From NCBI GenBank assembly GCA_022709365.1, contig JAKLIY010000024.1, positions 1 through 61,675 of the forward strand: a stretch of 61,675 nucleotides of DNA, given 5' to 3'. How positions within the stretch are numbered: the stretch's first letter is position 1; the number at the start of each line of letters is the position of its first letter. The notes under the pieces were generated by a model. The model made no database searches, was not told where the DNA came from, and saw only the letters and a list, made by a program, of their open reading frames with translations. This document shows positions 33,870-47,064 of the stretch, piece by piece. The translations under genes and the position numbers were made by a program. Origin of the DNA: Pseudomonadota bacterium. GTDB taxonomy: Bacteria; Pseudomonadota; Gammaproteobacteria; Competibacterales; Competibacteraceae.

Positions 33870-34532
33870 TCACAGGGTGGGAGTAGGCAGCGACCGGTAT
33901 AACGCCCGGTCGTGGATATAGGCCAGCGCCGTTTCCGGCAGCAGGTAGCGGGGCGACTGACCATGCGCCAACAGGGCGCGAATCTGAGTGGCGGAAATAT
34001 TCAATTGCGTCACCGGCTGAAACAGGATGCCGCCCGCCGGTTTCCGACGCAGCGCCAGCGCGTCGTAAATCACCCGTGGCGTCATGAATGTTTCCAGCAC
34101 CGGCGGCAAGGGTTGCAGGATACCGGGCCGTTGCATCACCACAATATGCGCCCAATCCGTCAATTCCCGCCAGCGATGCCAGGTGTGCAATTCCCGGAAG
34201 GCGTCGGTGCCGACGATCAGGCACAGCGGCGTCTCCGGGCCAAAGTCTTCACGCAAGGACGCCAGGGTATCCGCCATGTAGGAGGTTCCTTCACGGCGCA
34301 GTTCCCGGTTATCAGCGACGAAACCAGGCTGACTGTCCGTCGCCAGCCGCACCAGGGTCATCCGCTGTTCCGCCGTCACCTGTGGCAGACCGCGATGTGC
34401 GGGAATCCGACAGGGAATGAACCGCACTTCGGCCAGTTCCAGCGTCTCCAGCAATTCCAGCGCCGTGCGCAAATGGCCGTAATGGATCGGGTCGAACGTG
34501 CCGCCGAGAATGCCGATGGGATGCGCAAGCAT
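33870..34532 (-). CDS. nadD: Nicotinate-nucleotide adenylyltransferase
   Basis: Makes NaAD from NaMN and ATP in NAD synthesis. A 220-aa protein with the nucleotidyltransferase motif GGTFDPIHYGHL (residues 10-21), LIVGTDAFRELHTWHRW, and the C-terminal ISATQIRALLAHGQSPRYLL with the ISATxIR signature. It is separated from rsfS by 23 bp. proA lies 39 bp upstream. Confidence 0.95.
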   Translation of the reverse strand: MLAHPIGILGGTFDPIHYGHLRTALELLETLELAEVRFIPCRIPAHRGLPQVTAEQRMTLVRLATDSQPGFVADNRELRREGTSYMADTLASLREDFGPETPLCLIVGTDAFRELHTWHRWRELTDWAHIVVMQRPGILQPLPPVLETFMTPRVIYDALALRRKPAGGILFQPVTQLNISATQIRALLAHGQSPRYLLPETALAYIHDRALYRSLPTPTL

Positions 34533-34571
34533 GAGCGGAGTCTTTGCGACCAGGTTGGGAGTGAGGGGGAT

Positions 34572-35855
34572 TTACTGGCGGATATGACCATCACCCAACA
34601 CCACGAACTTCAGCGTGGTCAACCCTTCCACGCCGACCGGACCACGGGCGTGCAGTTTGTCAGTGCTGATGCCGATTTCCGCGCCCAATCCATATTCACC
34701 GCCGTCGGCGAACCGGGTCGAGGCGTTGACCATGACTGAACTGGAATCGACTTCACGCAGGAAGCGCCGCGCCCGGCGATAATCCTCGGTCACAATGGTG
34801 TCAGTATGAGCGGAGCCATAGGTGGCGATATGCACCATCGCCTCGTCGAGGTCCTTGACCACACGAATGGCGAGAATCGGCGCCAGATATTCCGTGTACC
34901 AGTCTTCTTCGGTCGCGGTCTGAATGCCGGGCAGCAGCGCGCAGGTGCGGGGACAGCCGCGCAATTCCACGCCAGCGTCCTGATACATTTTTCCCAGTTT
35001 TGGCAGCACCTGGGCGGCGACGCCTTCCGCAACCAGCAGGGTTTCCATCGTATTGCAGGTGCCGTAACGCTGGGTTTTGGCGTTGTAAGCGACGGTGACA
35101 GCCTTGTCGAGATCGGCGCGATCGTCGATATAGACATGGCAAACGCCATCGAGATGCTTGATCACCGGCACTCGCGCTTCCTGGCTGACACGTTCGATCA
35201 GGCCCTTGCCGCCACGCGGGATGATGACATCGACATACGCGGACATGCGGACCAACGCGCCTACTGCGGCCCGATCGGTGGTGTCGATCACCTGCACGGC
35301 GTCGGCGGGCAGCCTGGCGGTCGCTAATCCCTGCTGGATGCAGGCAGCAATTGCCCGGTTAGAATGCAAGGCTTCGGAACCGCCGCGCAGGATAGCGGCG
35401 TTGCCCGCTTTCAAACACAGGGCGGCGGCGTCGGCGGTCACATTCGGGCGAGATTCATAAATAATGCCGATGACGCCCAGCGGTACGCGCATTTTGCCGA
35501 CCTGAATGCCGGAGGGGCGGTATTTGAGATCGGTGATTTCGCCGACCGGATCAAACTGGGCGGCGACTTCCCGCAAGCCCTGGGCCATGGCCTTGACGCC
35601 CTTGGAAGTGATTTCCAGTCGATCCAGCAGGGCCGGCTCCAGCCCGGAAGCGCGGCCAGCGTCCATGTCCTGGCGGTTTTCCATCAACAATTGTTCCTCC
35701 GCCGCTTCCAGGGCCGCCGCAATCGCTAACAAGGCGGCGTCCTTGGCCTGCGTTTCGGCGCGCCCGACGATCCGGGAGGCGGCGCGGGCGCGTTGTCCCA
35801 CGGTCGTTATGTAGTCGTCAATGGCGCTGGCCGTATTCATGTTCGTGTGATTCAT
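34572..35855 (-). CDS. proA: Gamma-glutamyl phosphate reductase
   Basis: Reduces glutamyl-5-phosphate to the semialdehyde in proline synthesis. About 427 aa. Aldehyde-dehydrogenase-like motifs are clear: [36 protein letters not shown], and the catalytic cysteine in [12 protein letters not shown]. The C-terminus is [13 protein letters not shown] prefer ATG 35855 (MNHTNM) because AGGA lies eight bases upstream; ATG 35864, three codons earlier, has that AGGA abutting it. proA sits between holA and nadD, replacing neighbours found elsewhere. Confidence 0.95.
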   Translation of the reverse strand: MNHTNMNTASAIDDYITTVGQRARAASRIVGRAETQAKDAALLAIAAALEAAEEQLLMENRQDMDAGRASGLEPALLDRLEITSKGVKAMAQGLREVAAQFDPVGEITDLKYRPSGIQVGKMRVPLGVIGIIYESRPNVTADAAALCLKAGNAAILRGGSEALHSNRAIAACIQQGLATARLPADAVQVIDTTDRAAVGALVRMSAYVDVIIPRGGKGLIERVSQEARVPVIKHLDGVCHVYIDDRADLDKAVTVAYNAKTQRYGTCNTMETLLVAEGVAAQVLPKLGKMYQDAGVELRGCPRTCALLPGIQTATEEDWYTEYLAPILAIRVVKDLDEAMVHIATYGSAHTDTIVTEDYRRARRFLREVDSSSVMVNASTRFADGGEYGLGAEIGISTDKLHARGPVGVEGLTTLKFVVLGDGHIRQ

Positions 35856-35900
35856 CAGTTTCATCCTGTCGTTCCCGTCGCCCGGTAATGCGGCGCACCT

Positions 35901-36926
35901 TCAAACGTTTTCGGGCAATAATTCCAGACCGGCCAGCCGCAATCCGGTCGTCAGCAAGTCGTCCCATGGCGCACCGGATCCAGCGCCTTTGATGGCGCGG
36001 TCAATCCGGGCGCAGGCTTTCAGCAGTCCCCGGCAATTCGCGAGCGTCAGGCGTTGCAGGGTTTGTTGCAACAACGGCTTGCGCTTGTCCCAGACTTTAT
36101 GGGCGGAGAATACGGCGTCCTGCGGTTGCCGCTGACCACGGGCAAAAGCCAGGGCGGTCAGTACCCGAACCTCGCGATGCAACGCCCAGTTGACCAATAC
36201 CGGCTCGATGCCTTCGCCGCGCAGCCCATCCAGAATCCGCGTGACTCGTTCCGGCTGACCGAGCAGGGCAGCATCAACAAAATCATAGATGCTGTAACGG
36301 GCGCTGTCGCCGACCGCCGATAAAATGGTTTCAGCGGTCAAGGGCTGATCAGCGACGGTCAGCGCCAGCTTTTCTATCTCCTGAGCGGCGGCTAACAAAT
36401 TGCCTTCCACCCGTTCGCTTAACGCGGTCACCGCATCGGGCGTAGGGTTCAGACCGCGATCCCGCAAGCGGCGTTCGATCCAGCCGGGTAATTGTCGGGC
36501 TTCGACCGGCATGGCTGCGACAACGACGCCCGCGCTATCCAATGCAGCGAACCAGCGGCCTTTCTGGGTTTGCCAGTCCAATTTGCCCGCAGTGATGAGC
36601 AGCACGGCGTCTTCAGCGGGCCGTCCGGCATAGTCGCTGAAGGCTTTTGAACCGGCATCGCCCGGCTTGGCGTCGCCCAAGCGCAGTTCCAGCAAGCGCC
36701 GGGTAGCGAACAGGGAAGGACTGGACGCCCGTTGCCGCAGCGTATGCCAGTTAAAGCCGGTTTCCACCGTCAGGCATTCGCGCTCGCTATAGCCCTGCTG
36801 GCGGGCGGCAGCGCGAATCGCATCGGCGCTTTCCTGAGCCAGCAGGGTTTCCTCGCCGAACACCAGATACAACGGGGCCAGGTTTTTACGCAAATGCGCA
36901 GCGAGTTTGTCGGGGGACAGGCGCAA
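35901..36926 (-). CDS. holA: DNA polymerase III delta subunit
   Basis: Clamp-loader subunit that opens the sliding clamp, 341 aa. Family features include the N-terminal LYLVFGEETLLAQESADAIR, ALFATRRLLELRLGDAKPG-like segment near residue 75, the middle SERVEGNLLAAAQEIEKLAL and YSIYDFVDAALLGQPERV. The C-terminal domain has WALHREVRVL. It follows lptE by 9 bp, the conserved leuS-lptE-holA order. Confidence 0.93.
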   Translation of the reverse strand: MRLSPDKLAAHLRKNLAPLYLVFGEETLLAQESADAIRAAARQQGYSERECLTVETGFNWHTLRQRASSPSLFATRRLLELRLGDAKPGDAGSKAFSDYAGRPAEDAVLLITAGKLDWQTQKGRWFAALDSAGVVVAAMPVEARQLPGWIERRLRDRGLNPTPDAVTALSERVEGNLLAAAQEIEKLALTVADQPLTAETILSAVGDSARYSIYDFVDAALLGQPERVTRILDGLRGEGIEPVLVNWALHREVRVLTALAFARGQRQPQDAVFSAHKVWDKRKPLLQQTLQRLTLANCRGLLKACARIDRAIKGAGSGAPWDDLLTTGLRLAGLELLPENV

Positions 36927-36935
36927 GGGGCAATC

Positions 36936-37436
36936 TCAGGAACCGGCGGCTTGCAGGCGGCGGACGATCTGCCAGGTTAAATCTTCGGCCATGCTCTCGA
37001 TCAACGATTCCTGCGCGGACTCGAAGCCGAGCACCCGGTTCTCATCGAACAGCAGCGTGCGGCTGGCATTCATGCTTTCTTCGGGAATCAGGGTCTGACC
37101 ATTGGCTAGCGTAACCCGGTAGGCGACATCGTAAGCCAGAAAGTATTGCCGCTTGATATCGAAGCGGTCAGCAGCCACGGTGCGTCGGCCGCTATTTTCA
37201 CGCAGGATGGTAATCGTGGCGGTCGCCTGGGCGGGATCACGGGTAATGGTCGCGCCATTGCGGGCCAGCGCCTGCGGCAATTGCCGGCTGACCGAACCGG
37301 GCGGTGTCAGGCTGGAGGGTGTTTGCACATAGGTGACGCGCATTTCCGGCGGCAATGACGCCTGGCCGCGCAACTGGAAACCGCAACCGGTCAGCAACAG
37401 GGTCAGCAGAATGGCCGGAAAACTGATTCTACGCAT
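36936..37436 (-). CDS. lptE: LPS-assembly lipoprotein LptE
   Basis: Plugs LptD in the outer membrane and guides LPS to the surface. A 166-aa lipoprotein with lipobox LLTGC at residues 14-18 followed by GFQLRGQASLP, which is the LptE/RlpB signature. The C-terminal helix with MAEDLTWQIVRRLQAAG matches the family. It lies 9 bp after leuS, as in many Gammaproteobacteria. Confidence 0.93.
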   Translation of the reverse strand: MRRISFPAILLTLLLTGCGFQLRGQASLPPEMRVTYVQTPSSLTPPGSVSRQLPQALARNGATITRDPAQATATITILRENSGRRTVAADRFDIKRQYFLAYDVAYRVTLANGQTLIPEESMNASRTLLFDENRVLGFESAQESLIESMAEDLTWQIVRRLQAAGS

Positions 37437-37445
37437 GAGCCACCT

Positions 37446-40301
<2,856 letters not shown>

Positions 40302-41732
40302 TCAGCGTCCCGCCTCCCCATTCTGCAACTCCACCCGATTCTGTTTCTGGTTGTAGCCCAGACGGGCGATCACTTCATAGTCCAGCGCGGCTTTTTCGCC
40401 CACCGGAATATCCGCTTCAAACTGCACAGTCTGGAAATCGTGCAGGGTCGGGTTCAGCCGGCTGCGGAACACAATGTCGCCGGCATAATCGCGGCGAATC
40501 TGCACATGAATAGGCTTGGGACTGTAGTTGCGGATTTTCTGCCGGTAAACCGTGTGTTCATCCCAGCCGGCCACCTGACTGTCCAGCTCCAGCTTGAAGC
40601 CGTCCTCGCCCAACTTGCGGTAGAGATTACCGCCCTTGATCTGGAACCACAGGTTATCGCGATAAATCTTTTGCTTGACCAGTTCGAAAATCACCAGCCG
40701 GTCCACGCCCAAGTTCAATTCGATTTTGTCGCCGATGGGAACATATTTCAGGTTTTGCGTCGCCAGATAACTCAATCCCTCAGAGCGATTGGCGCGGAAA
40801 ATCTGCATGACACCATCCGGCAAGGGCGTACTGCCGAGTTTTGAAGCGGCGTCATTTTTCAGCAGATACAGCCGGGTGAGTTGATCACCATACTCCCGAG
40901 GCCGGTAGCGGTATTCCACGACCATCGGCACGGCGTCCGCTTCGAAGCTGCGCAAGCGCTTGGCCCAGCCGTTCGGCACGGTTTCCGTTCCTTCGATGGT
41001 GTAGATGAAATACTCGCTCAATCCCTCCTTGATGATTTCCTTGGGCGCATCCATTTCCGCAGCGTCATAGGCCATCGCCCCGGCAGCCATTTCCATCGCC
41101 GGCGCGGGCGCCATCATTTTGCGCGCCGCCCGTTGCCGCAAATCCTTATAGTCCTCGCGCTTGAGTTCGTTGACCCGCCCCACCGGCAATTTCGCCAGTT
41201 CAGCGATTTTCTCCACGAGATTAATCGTGCCCACCACCAGCCGCACCTGGGCGTTTTCGTAATCTTCGCCGGAGAGATTTCTCACCCGCACGAAACTTTC
41301 CAGGCGCAGCGTCTTTTCGTCGGGATCAGCAACCGCCAGATAGTCCGCTGCCCAGGAAATGCCAGAGGTGAAATAGCTGATTTCGATGATCGCCTCACGG
41401 TCGGCGTCGCTCTGCACGTTCCAGTACAGTGTTTGCGGCTTGTCGTGCGGGAAGGTGGTGTCGAGCATGATCAATCCGGTTTTCGGTTCGCGGAATTTCA
41501 GTTCCACCGAGGTCGGATCGATGAGCGTATTCGCCCAAGAGAATTGCAGGGGATTGACGCCCTTTTTGAACGTGACGATCCGGCTTTCCCGCACCAGAGT
41601 CAGGTCTTCCGAGTTGTAAATGGTCAATTGCACGGTGCGCCGTTCGGGAACGGTGGCGAGATCGACATTGCGGGCGGGCAGCGCCAGTGGCAGCAGTAGA
41701 CAGAGAAAACAGACGATCCGGTTCAGGGTCAT
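40302..41732 (-). CDS. DUF4139 exported protein, copy 2
   Basis: A 476-aa protein with an N-terminal signal peptide (FLCLLLPLALPARN). Conserved segments are TVQLTIYNSEDLTLVRE, GVNPLQFSWANTLIDP, the central FTSGISWAADYLAVAD, and C-terminal beta-rich repeats (NYSPKPIHVQIRRDY, DFQTVQFEADIPVG), matching DUF4139-type proteins of unknown function. A Met/Ala-rich stretch (MMAPAPAMEMAAGAMA) lies mid-protein. ATG 41732 is preferred over GTG 41744. It begins immediately after the stop of the upstream paralogue, so they probably form one operon. Confidence 0.75.
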   Translation of the reverse strand: MTLNRIVCFLCLLLPLALPARNVDLATVPERRTVQLTIYNSEDLTLVRESRIVTFKKGVNPLQFSWANTLIDPTSVELKFREPKTGLIMLDTTFPHDKPQTLYWNVQSDADREAIIEISYFTSGISWAADYLAVADPDEKTLRLESFVRVRNLSGEDYENAQVRLVVGTINLVEKIAELAKLPVGRVNELKREDYKDLRQRAARKMMAPAPAMEMAAGAMAYDAAEMDAPKEIIKEGLSEYFIYTIEGTETVPNGWAKRLRSFEADAVPMVVEYRYRPREYGDQLTRLYLLKNDAASKLGSTPLPDGVMQIFRANRSEGLSYLATQNLKYVPIGDKIELNLGVDRLVIFELVKQKIYRDNLWFQIKGGNLYRKLGEDGFKLELDSQVAGWDEHTVYRQKIRNYSPKPIHVQIRRDYAGDIVFRSRLNPTLHDFQTVQFEADIPVGEKAALDYEVIARLGYNQKQNRVELQNGEAGR

Positions 41733-41737
41733 GGCGC

Positions 41738-42925
41738 TCACCACTCATTATTCAAAGTCAACCGCAGGGTCTGCGTCTGTTTGGGCGCTGGACCGTCGGC
41801 GGAACGGGCGGGCAAATCGACGTGAAATAGCAGTTGGTCAGCGTCGCTCTTTTCCGGGTCGGGATGGCGCAGCGTACCGTCACCGAGTTGCCATTCCGGG
41901 TCACGGCCAGGGTCGCCGCGCACCTGATCGCGGATTTGCCGGACGCTTTCCACGATGTTCAGCGTCGCCGGGGCGTCCTTGAAATTCTCGATCTCATATT
42001 TCACGGTCACGTCATAACGATAGAGATTACCCGCGATGCGCTGGCGCTCGTTGCGGTCAATCGTGCGCCGCACCACGATGTCGCGGGCCAGGCCCAGATA
42101 GAGTTCCAGCTCATCGTCGGGCGGGGTGAACTGGCCGCGATCTTCGCCGAGGAAGGCCGAACCGCCCTGTCCATCATCCTGGAAAATGCGCGCCTTGCCT
42201 TCGGGTAACGCGGCTTTGCCGAGCGCCCCGTCGGCATTTTTGATGACGTAATGCATCGGTACATTCAACTTATCCTGGGCGCGGTCGAGGTAGCCAAACT
42301 TCACCGGATCGCTGGTGTAGGTCTTGCGCACCGGGGTGTTGGCGAAACGGTTGATCTGCACCTCTTTGGTTTCGTCCAGCCCCAGCGACTTGTCGAACCC
42401 GGCGCCCACTCCGGTTTGAAATTGCGCCAGGTCGTAGGCTTCATTCGCGTAGTTATTTACACGCAGGTATTGCGCCAGTTCCAGGGTTTTCTCCTCCCGA
42501 TCCGCGACCGCCCGGTAATGGAAATCCTTGCTCAATCCGCCCAGTGCATAGCTGATCCGTACCCGTGCAGCGCCGGAAGCGCTGGCGGCGACGGACCACA
42601 CCAGGGCGTTTTCATTCGGCGGGTAACTGACCGACAGTACCTTGGCGTCCAGCACCGGTTCGCCCAGCGGCGGCAGAATTCGCAATACCAGCGTGTCGGG
42701 ATCGATGCGGGTGTTGGCCCAGGAGAAATCGACCTGGTTGACGCCCTTGACCAGCGGAACGATACGTTCTTCTTCAACCAAGGCGACTTGCGGATGATCA
42801 AGATGGATTTGCACCCGCTCACGTACCGGCAAGGTAGTAAGCTTGATGCGCGCCAGGACGTCCAGCGGAATAGCGCCCAGGAGCAGCAGGACGCCCAGCG
42901 GGTACAACAGTCGGGTTTGGTTCAT
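41738..42925 (-). CDS. DUF4139 exported protein, copy 1
   Basis: A 395-aa paralogue of the downstream gene. Both share the ERVQIHLDHPQVALVEEERI / GVNQVDFSWANTRIDPDTL pattern and ISYALGGLSKDFHYRAVAD opposite ISYFTSGISWAADYLAVAD. The signal peptide is LLYPLGVLLLLGAIPLDVLA. A late ENFKDAPATLNIVESV region corresponds to the beta-rich C-terminal half. The function is unknown; the beta-rich exported character suggests the periplasm or cell surface. Confidence 0.75.
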   Translation of the reverse strand: MNQTRLLYPLGVLLLLGAIPLDVLARIKLTTLPVRERVQIHLDHPQVALVEEERIVPLVKGVNQVDFSWANTRIDPDTLVLRILPPLGEPVLDAKVLSVSYPPNENALVWSVAASASGAARVRISYALGGLSKDFHYRAVADREEKTLELAQYLRVNNYANEAYDLAQFQTGVGAGFDKSLGLDETKEVQINRFANTPVRKTYTSDPVKFGYLDRAQDKLNVPMHYVIKNADGALGKAALPEGKARIFQDDGQGGSAFLGEDRGQFTPPDDELELYLGLARDIVVRRTIDRNERQRIAGNLYRYDVTVKYEIENFKDAPATLNIVESVRQIRDQVRGDPGRDPEWQLGDGTLRHPDPEKSDADQLLFHVDLPARSADGPAPKQTQTLRLTLNNEW

Positions 42926-43100
42926 CAGGATTCGCCTCCGAAAAGTGAACGGGTCGGTATAAACATAAACGCTCGGTGGCGAATTGGGGGTTAAAGAGCA
43001 GCGTTTTTATCCGGCCTGCTGAATGCTAAGCTCTAAACGATACCCGTGTAGACCACCGTGACCCTCGATAACCTCTCTTCCAAATCCCGTTGCTGAACCC

Positions 43101-45263
43101 GTGAACGAAAATCTCAAAATCATTTTCGCGCTCCTCGCGTTTCTGGCGCTGGTGGGGAGCCTGGAATTCGCCGCCGGCTATGCCTTCTACTACGTCCTGG
43201 AGCCAGACAATAAACAGCGCTTCCTGGCGATGCTGTCTCCACAACTGGAGCTGCTGATCGAGCTGAAGGCGCTGGGTCTGGCGATCCTCGGCATCGCGTT
43301 CGCCATCGCCTGGCAACTTTACGTCAAGGGACCGCTGAAAATCGCCGAGGGCATCCGCATCATCCTCAATGCCCACCCCAGCCATCGCCTCGAATCCGTT
43401 GGCCCGCCCGAAGCCCGGACGCTGGCGCGGGCGGTGAACGATCTCGCGGAACACAGCGAAACGTTGGCGAGCGACCTCGAAGCCAAGGTCGCCCAGGCCA
43501 AATCGTCGGTGGAGGAAGAAAAAAACCGGCTGGCCGCACTGATGTCCGAGCTGTCCCAAGGGGTGCTGGTCTGCAATAGCGAGGGCCGTATCCTGCTCTA
43601 CAACGAACGCGCCCGCCAGGCGCTCGGTGCGCCCGGCAACAGCCAAGGAACCGCTGCATTGGTGGGTCTTGGCCGCTCCATTACCGCCGTCGTTGACTGC
43701 AATCAATTGGATCACGCGCTGGAAAGCCTGCGATCCCGCCTAAACAAGGGCGAAGCCGACCCCAATGCGCAATTCGTCATCACTACCCGGACCGGACAGT
43801 TCGTCCGGGTGCGCATGGCGCCGGTGTTGGCCACTGCGCAACCATCATCGGCGCAACGAACGGCGATCAGCGGGTTCGTCATGACGCTGGAGAATATCAC
43901 CCGCGCCTTCGAGGTAGACGCCACCCGCGATATGTTGCTGCAATCGTTCACCGAAGGCAGCCGATCCACGTTGGCCAATATCCGCGCCGCCGTGGAAACG
44001 CTGATGCACTACCCGGACTGCGAAATCGTTCATCGCGACCGATTTCTCCAGGTCATCCACGAAGAGACTTGCAACCTGAGCGCCCGGCTGGATCAAACGA
44101 CCGCTGAACATGCCGATTCGCTGAAAACCCGCTGGCCGCTGGAACAAATGCTGGGAGTTGACCTCATCACCGCAGCGCAGCGCCGAATCGAAAGCCGGCT
44201 CGGTATGACAACGACTCTGGAAACGCCTGACGAGGGGCTGTGGATCAAGGTCGACAGCTATACGCTGGTTCAGGCACTGAGCTATGTGGCGGGTCGGCTG
44301 CAGAATGAGGTCGGGGTGCAGGAGTTAAGCTTTCACCTGGCGCGCCATGCCCGAATTGCGGAGCTTGATTTGGCTTGGACCGAGCCACGACTTTCGCAGC
44401 GAACCTTATATGGCTGGGAGACGGATCCCATGCTTGCGGGGGGCGAAGACAGTCCGCTGTCCCTTCGTGATGTGATCGAACGCCATGGCGCAGAGATCGT
44501 GTACATGATGGACCAGGCGCAGCAACAACCGCTGTTTCGCTGGCTGTTACCCCTCGCCCAGCCGGCGCGGCCCTTGCCAGGCGCGCCGATTCGTTACGAC
44601 GAAAGCCGTCCAGAGTTTTACGACTTCGATCTCTTCCACCAGGCCGGCCAAACGCCGGAACTCGATCATCGGTTGCTAGCAGAGTTGGCTTATACGGTGT
44701 TCGATACCGAAACCACGGGGCTGAATCCGACCGCTGGCGACGAGATCATCTCTATTGGCGCCGTGCGTATCGTTAACCACCGCCTGTTGCGCTATGACAC
44801 TTATGAACAACTGATCGACCCGAAGCGGCCGATTGATCCCAGGTCGCAGACCATCCACGGCATTTCGAACGAGATGCTGCGCGGGCAACCCACCATTGAT
44901 GAGGCGTTGCCACAATTCCATGAGTATTGTGCTGACGCCGTGCTGGTCGGCCACAACGCCGCGTTTGACATGCGTTTCCTGCAACTGAAGGAAGAACAGA
45001 CTGGCGTCCGTTTCACCCAGCCGGTGCTGGACACGTTGCTCTTGTCGGAAGTGCTGCATCCGAATCAGGAATCTCACGCGCTGGAGGCCATTGCCGAACG
45101 ATTGGGGGTGAAGGTATTAGCCCGCCATACCGCGATGGGCGATGCGCTGGTGACGGGGGAGGTGTTCCTGCGGATGATTCCGTTGCTGGCGGCGCAGGGC
45201 ATTTGCACGTTGGGCGATGCGCGTACAGCGACCGAAAAGATTTACGCCAAGGTGAAGTATTAA
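43101..45263 (+). CDS. Membrane PAS/kinase-like sensor fused to a DnaQ-type 3'-5' exonuclease
   Basis: A 720-aa protein starting at GTG 43101. Two membrane helices (about 8-30 and 53-73) are followed by a HAMP-like region, a coiled coil (KAKSSVEEEKNRLAALM-type) and a PAS domain (about 155-280). A dimerisation/kinase-like region follows in which the H-box has no histidine (LLQSFTEGSRSTLANIRAAV), plus a weak ATPase-like part. Residues ~530-710 are a DEDDh exonuclease with FDTETTG, HNAAFDMRFL and RHTAMGDAL. Proteins of this type are annotated as DNA polymerase III epsilon-like and are often found near acetate/solute symporters in Proteobacteria, as here (actP is tail to tail). It is probably a signal-responsive nuclease; the link to acetate use is inference. 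Confidence 0.85.
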   Translation: MNENLKIIFALLAFLALVGSLEFAAGYAFYYVLEPDNKQRFLAMLSPQLELLIELKALGLAILGIAFAIAWQLYVKGPLKIAEGIRIILNAHPSHRLESVGPPEARTLARAVNDLAEHSETLASDLEAKVAQAKSSVEEEKNRLAALMSELSQGVLVCNSEGRILLYNERARQALGAPGNSQGTAALVGLGRSITAVVDCNQLDHALESLRSRLNKGEADPNAQFVITTRTGQFVRVRMAPVLATAQPSSAQRTAISGFVMTLENITRAFEVDATRDMLLQSFTEGSRSTLANIRAAVETLMHYPDCEIVHRDRFLQVIHEETCNLSARLDQTTAEHADSLKTRWPLEQMLGVDLITAAQRRIESRLGMTTTLETPDEGLWIKVDSYTLVQALSYVAGRLQNEVGVQELSFHLARHARIAELDLAWTEPRLSQRTLYGWETDPMLAGGEDSPLSLRDVIERHGAEIVYMMDQAQQQPLFRWLLPLAQPARPLPGAPIRYDESRPEFYDFDLFHQAGQTPELDHRLLAELAYTVFDTETTGLNPTAGDEIISIGAVRIVNHRLLRYDTYEQLIDPKRPIDPRSQTIHGISNEMLRGQPTIDEALPQFHEYCADAVLVGHNAAFDMRFLQLKEEQTGVRFTQPVLDTLLLSEVLHPNQESHALEAIAERLGVKVLARHTAMGDALVTGEVFLRMIPLLAAQGICTLGDARTATEKIYAKVKY

Positions 45264-45390
45264 ACCCCTCACCCCCGCTCCTCTCCCATCAGGAGAGAGG
45301 GGAGAAGAACTAAGCTCCCTCCCTCTTGCGAAGGAGGGTTGGGGTGGGGGTAAGGAGGGCTGGGATGGGAGAAGAGAATTGAGAAGGGTA
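45264..45390. repeat. Cluster of GC-rich palindromes between convergent genes
   Basis: CCCCTCACCCCCGCTCCTCT pairs with AGGAGAGAGGGGAG at 45268-45306. A second stem, CTCCCTCCCTCTTGCG / GAAGGAGGGTTGGGG, lies at 45314-45345. They lie between the sensor-exonuclease and actP 3' ends and may terminate both transcripts. They belong to the same family as the repeats inside hsdS, leuS and the tcdA-like gene. Confidence 0.6.
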
Positions 45391-47064
45391 TCAGTGCGCC
45401 GCTGCGCCCGCTGCGCCGAAGCCAGTCTGCGCCCGCACATACTGATCTTCAAACGCCTCTTTCTCTCTGGCCGCCCGGACGCTGGTATCCGTCACCGAAC
45501 CCAGCCACGCCATGAAGAACGCTAATGGCATTGAGAAGAGTGCCGGCTGTTCATACGGGAAGATCGGCTTTTCGTTCCCGAGTACGACCACCCAGACCGC
45601 TTTCGAAAGCACCACGATCAATACCGCCGACACCAGGCCGGCAATACTGCCCCAGATTGCGCCGCGCGTGGTCAGGCCCTTCCAGTACATCGACAGAATC
45701 AGTACCGGGAAATTGCAGGACGCAGCCACGCCGAAGGCCAGACCGACCATGAAGGCCACGTTCTGCTTTTCAAAAACGATGCCGAGCAACACGGCGATGA
45801 CGCCCAATACCAGCGAGGATCGCTTGGATACACGGACTTCATCGGCCTCAGTGGCCTGACCCTGGCGGATCACGTTGGCGTAGAGGTCATGGGAGATCGC
45901 TGACGCGCCCGCCAGCGCCAGGCCCGCGACCACCGCCAGAATCGTGGCGAAGGCCACCGCCGACAGGAAGCCCAGCATCATGTTGCCGCCGACCGCGTGC
46001 GCCAGATGCATGGCGGGCATGTTGTTGCCGCCGAGCAGCTTGCTGCCGAGTTCGCCGCCCTCAAAGTATTGCGGGTTCATGCCGACGAGGGTGATCGCCG
46101 CCAGCCCCATGATCGCCACGGCGGTAAAGAAGAAACCGACGCAGAGCGTGGCGACAAACACGCTCTTGCGGGCTTCCTTGGCGTTGGGCACGGTGAAGAA
46201 GCGCATCAGGATATGCGGCAGGCCGGCGGTGCCGAACATCAAGCCGAGTGACAGGGAGACCGCCGTGACCGGATCGGACAGAAACGAACCTGGCGCCATC
46301 AGGGCCAGGCCTTTCTTGGAATTGGCGACCGCCTGGACGGCCAGCTTTTCGAAGCTGAAGCCAAACTGGGAAAACGCGAGCAACATCACCAGCGTCCCGC
46401 CGCCGAGCAACAGGCAAGCCTTGATGATCTGCACCCAGGTAGTGGCGATCATGCCGCCGAAGGTGACATAGACCACCATCAGTACGCCCACGATAACCAC
46501 CGCGATCCAGTACTCCAGCCCGAACAGCAGCTTGATAAGCTGTCCCGCGCCGACCATCTGCGCGATCAGATAAAACACCACCACGGTCAGTGAGCCAATC
46601 GCCGCGACGGTGCGGACCTGCCGCTGATCTAGGCGATAGGAGGTGATGTCGGCGAAGGTGAACTTGCCCAGGTTGCGCAGCCGCTCGGCCATGATGAACA
46701 TGATGAACGGCCAGCCGACGTAGAAGCAGATGCAGTAGATGTAGCCGTCGAAGCCCTGGAAGTAGGTCATGCTGGTCAAGCCAAGCAGCGTGGCCGCCGA
46801 CATGTAGTCGCCGGCAATCGCCAGGCCATTCTGGGTGCCGGTGATGCCGCCGCCGGCGGAGTAATAATCGCTGGCCGTTTTGGTGCGCTTGGCCGCCCAG
46901 TAGGTAATGCCCAGCGTCGCCATCACGAAGATGAAGAACATCACGATGGCGTGAACGTTGAGGGGCTGTTTCTGGGCCTGACCAACATCCGGAGCGGCCA
47001 TGGCCAGCCCCATCCAGCTCAGCGCCAGCGCGACGGCGGCGAATTTCAGCATTCCACGATTCAT
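45391..47064 (-). CDS. actP: Cation/acetate symporter
   Basis: Sodium:solute symporter family permease, 557 aa, with about 13 membrane helices after an N-terminal signal-like helix ([13 protein letters not shown]). Signature segments are [22 protein letters not shown] (SSS family), [14 protein letters not shown], and [22 protein letters not shown]. The combination with the overlapping yjcH (ATGA overlap at 47061-47064) is the acs-yjcH-actP arrangement, although acs is not in this window. It takes up acetate and similar short monocarboxylates. Confidence 0.92.
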   Translation of the reverse strand: MNRGMLKFAAVALALSWMGLAMAAPDVGQAQKQPLNVHAIVMFFIFVMATLGITYWAAKRTKTASDYYSAGGGITGTQNGLAIAGDYMSAATLLGLTSMTYFQGFDGYIYCICFYVGWPFIMFIMAERLRNLGKFTFADITSYRLDQRQVRTVAAIGSLTVVVFYLIAQMVGAGQLIKLLFGLEYWIAVVIVGVLMVVYVTFGGMIATTWVQIIKACLLLGGGTLVMLLAFSQFGFSFEKLAVQAVANSKKGLALMAPGSFLSDPVTAVSLSLGLMFGTAGLPHILMRFFTVPNAKEARKSVFVATLCVGFFFTAVAIMGLAAITLVGMNPQYFEGGELGSKLLGGNNMPAMHLAHAVGGNMMLGFLSAVAFATILAVVAGLALAGASAISHDLYANVIRQGQATEADEVRVSKRSSLVLGVIAVLLGIVFEKQNVAFMVGLAFGVAASCNFPVLILSMYWKGLTTRGAIWGSIAGLVSAVLIVVLSKAVWVVVLGNEKPIFPYEQPALFSMPLAFFMAWLGSVTDTSVRAAREKEAFEDQYVRAQTGFGAAGAAAH

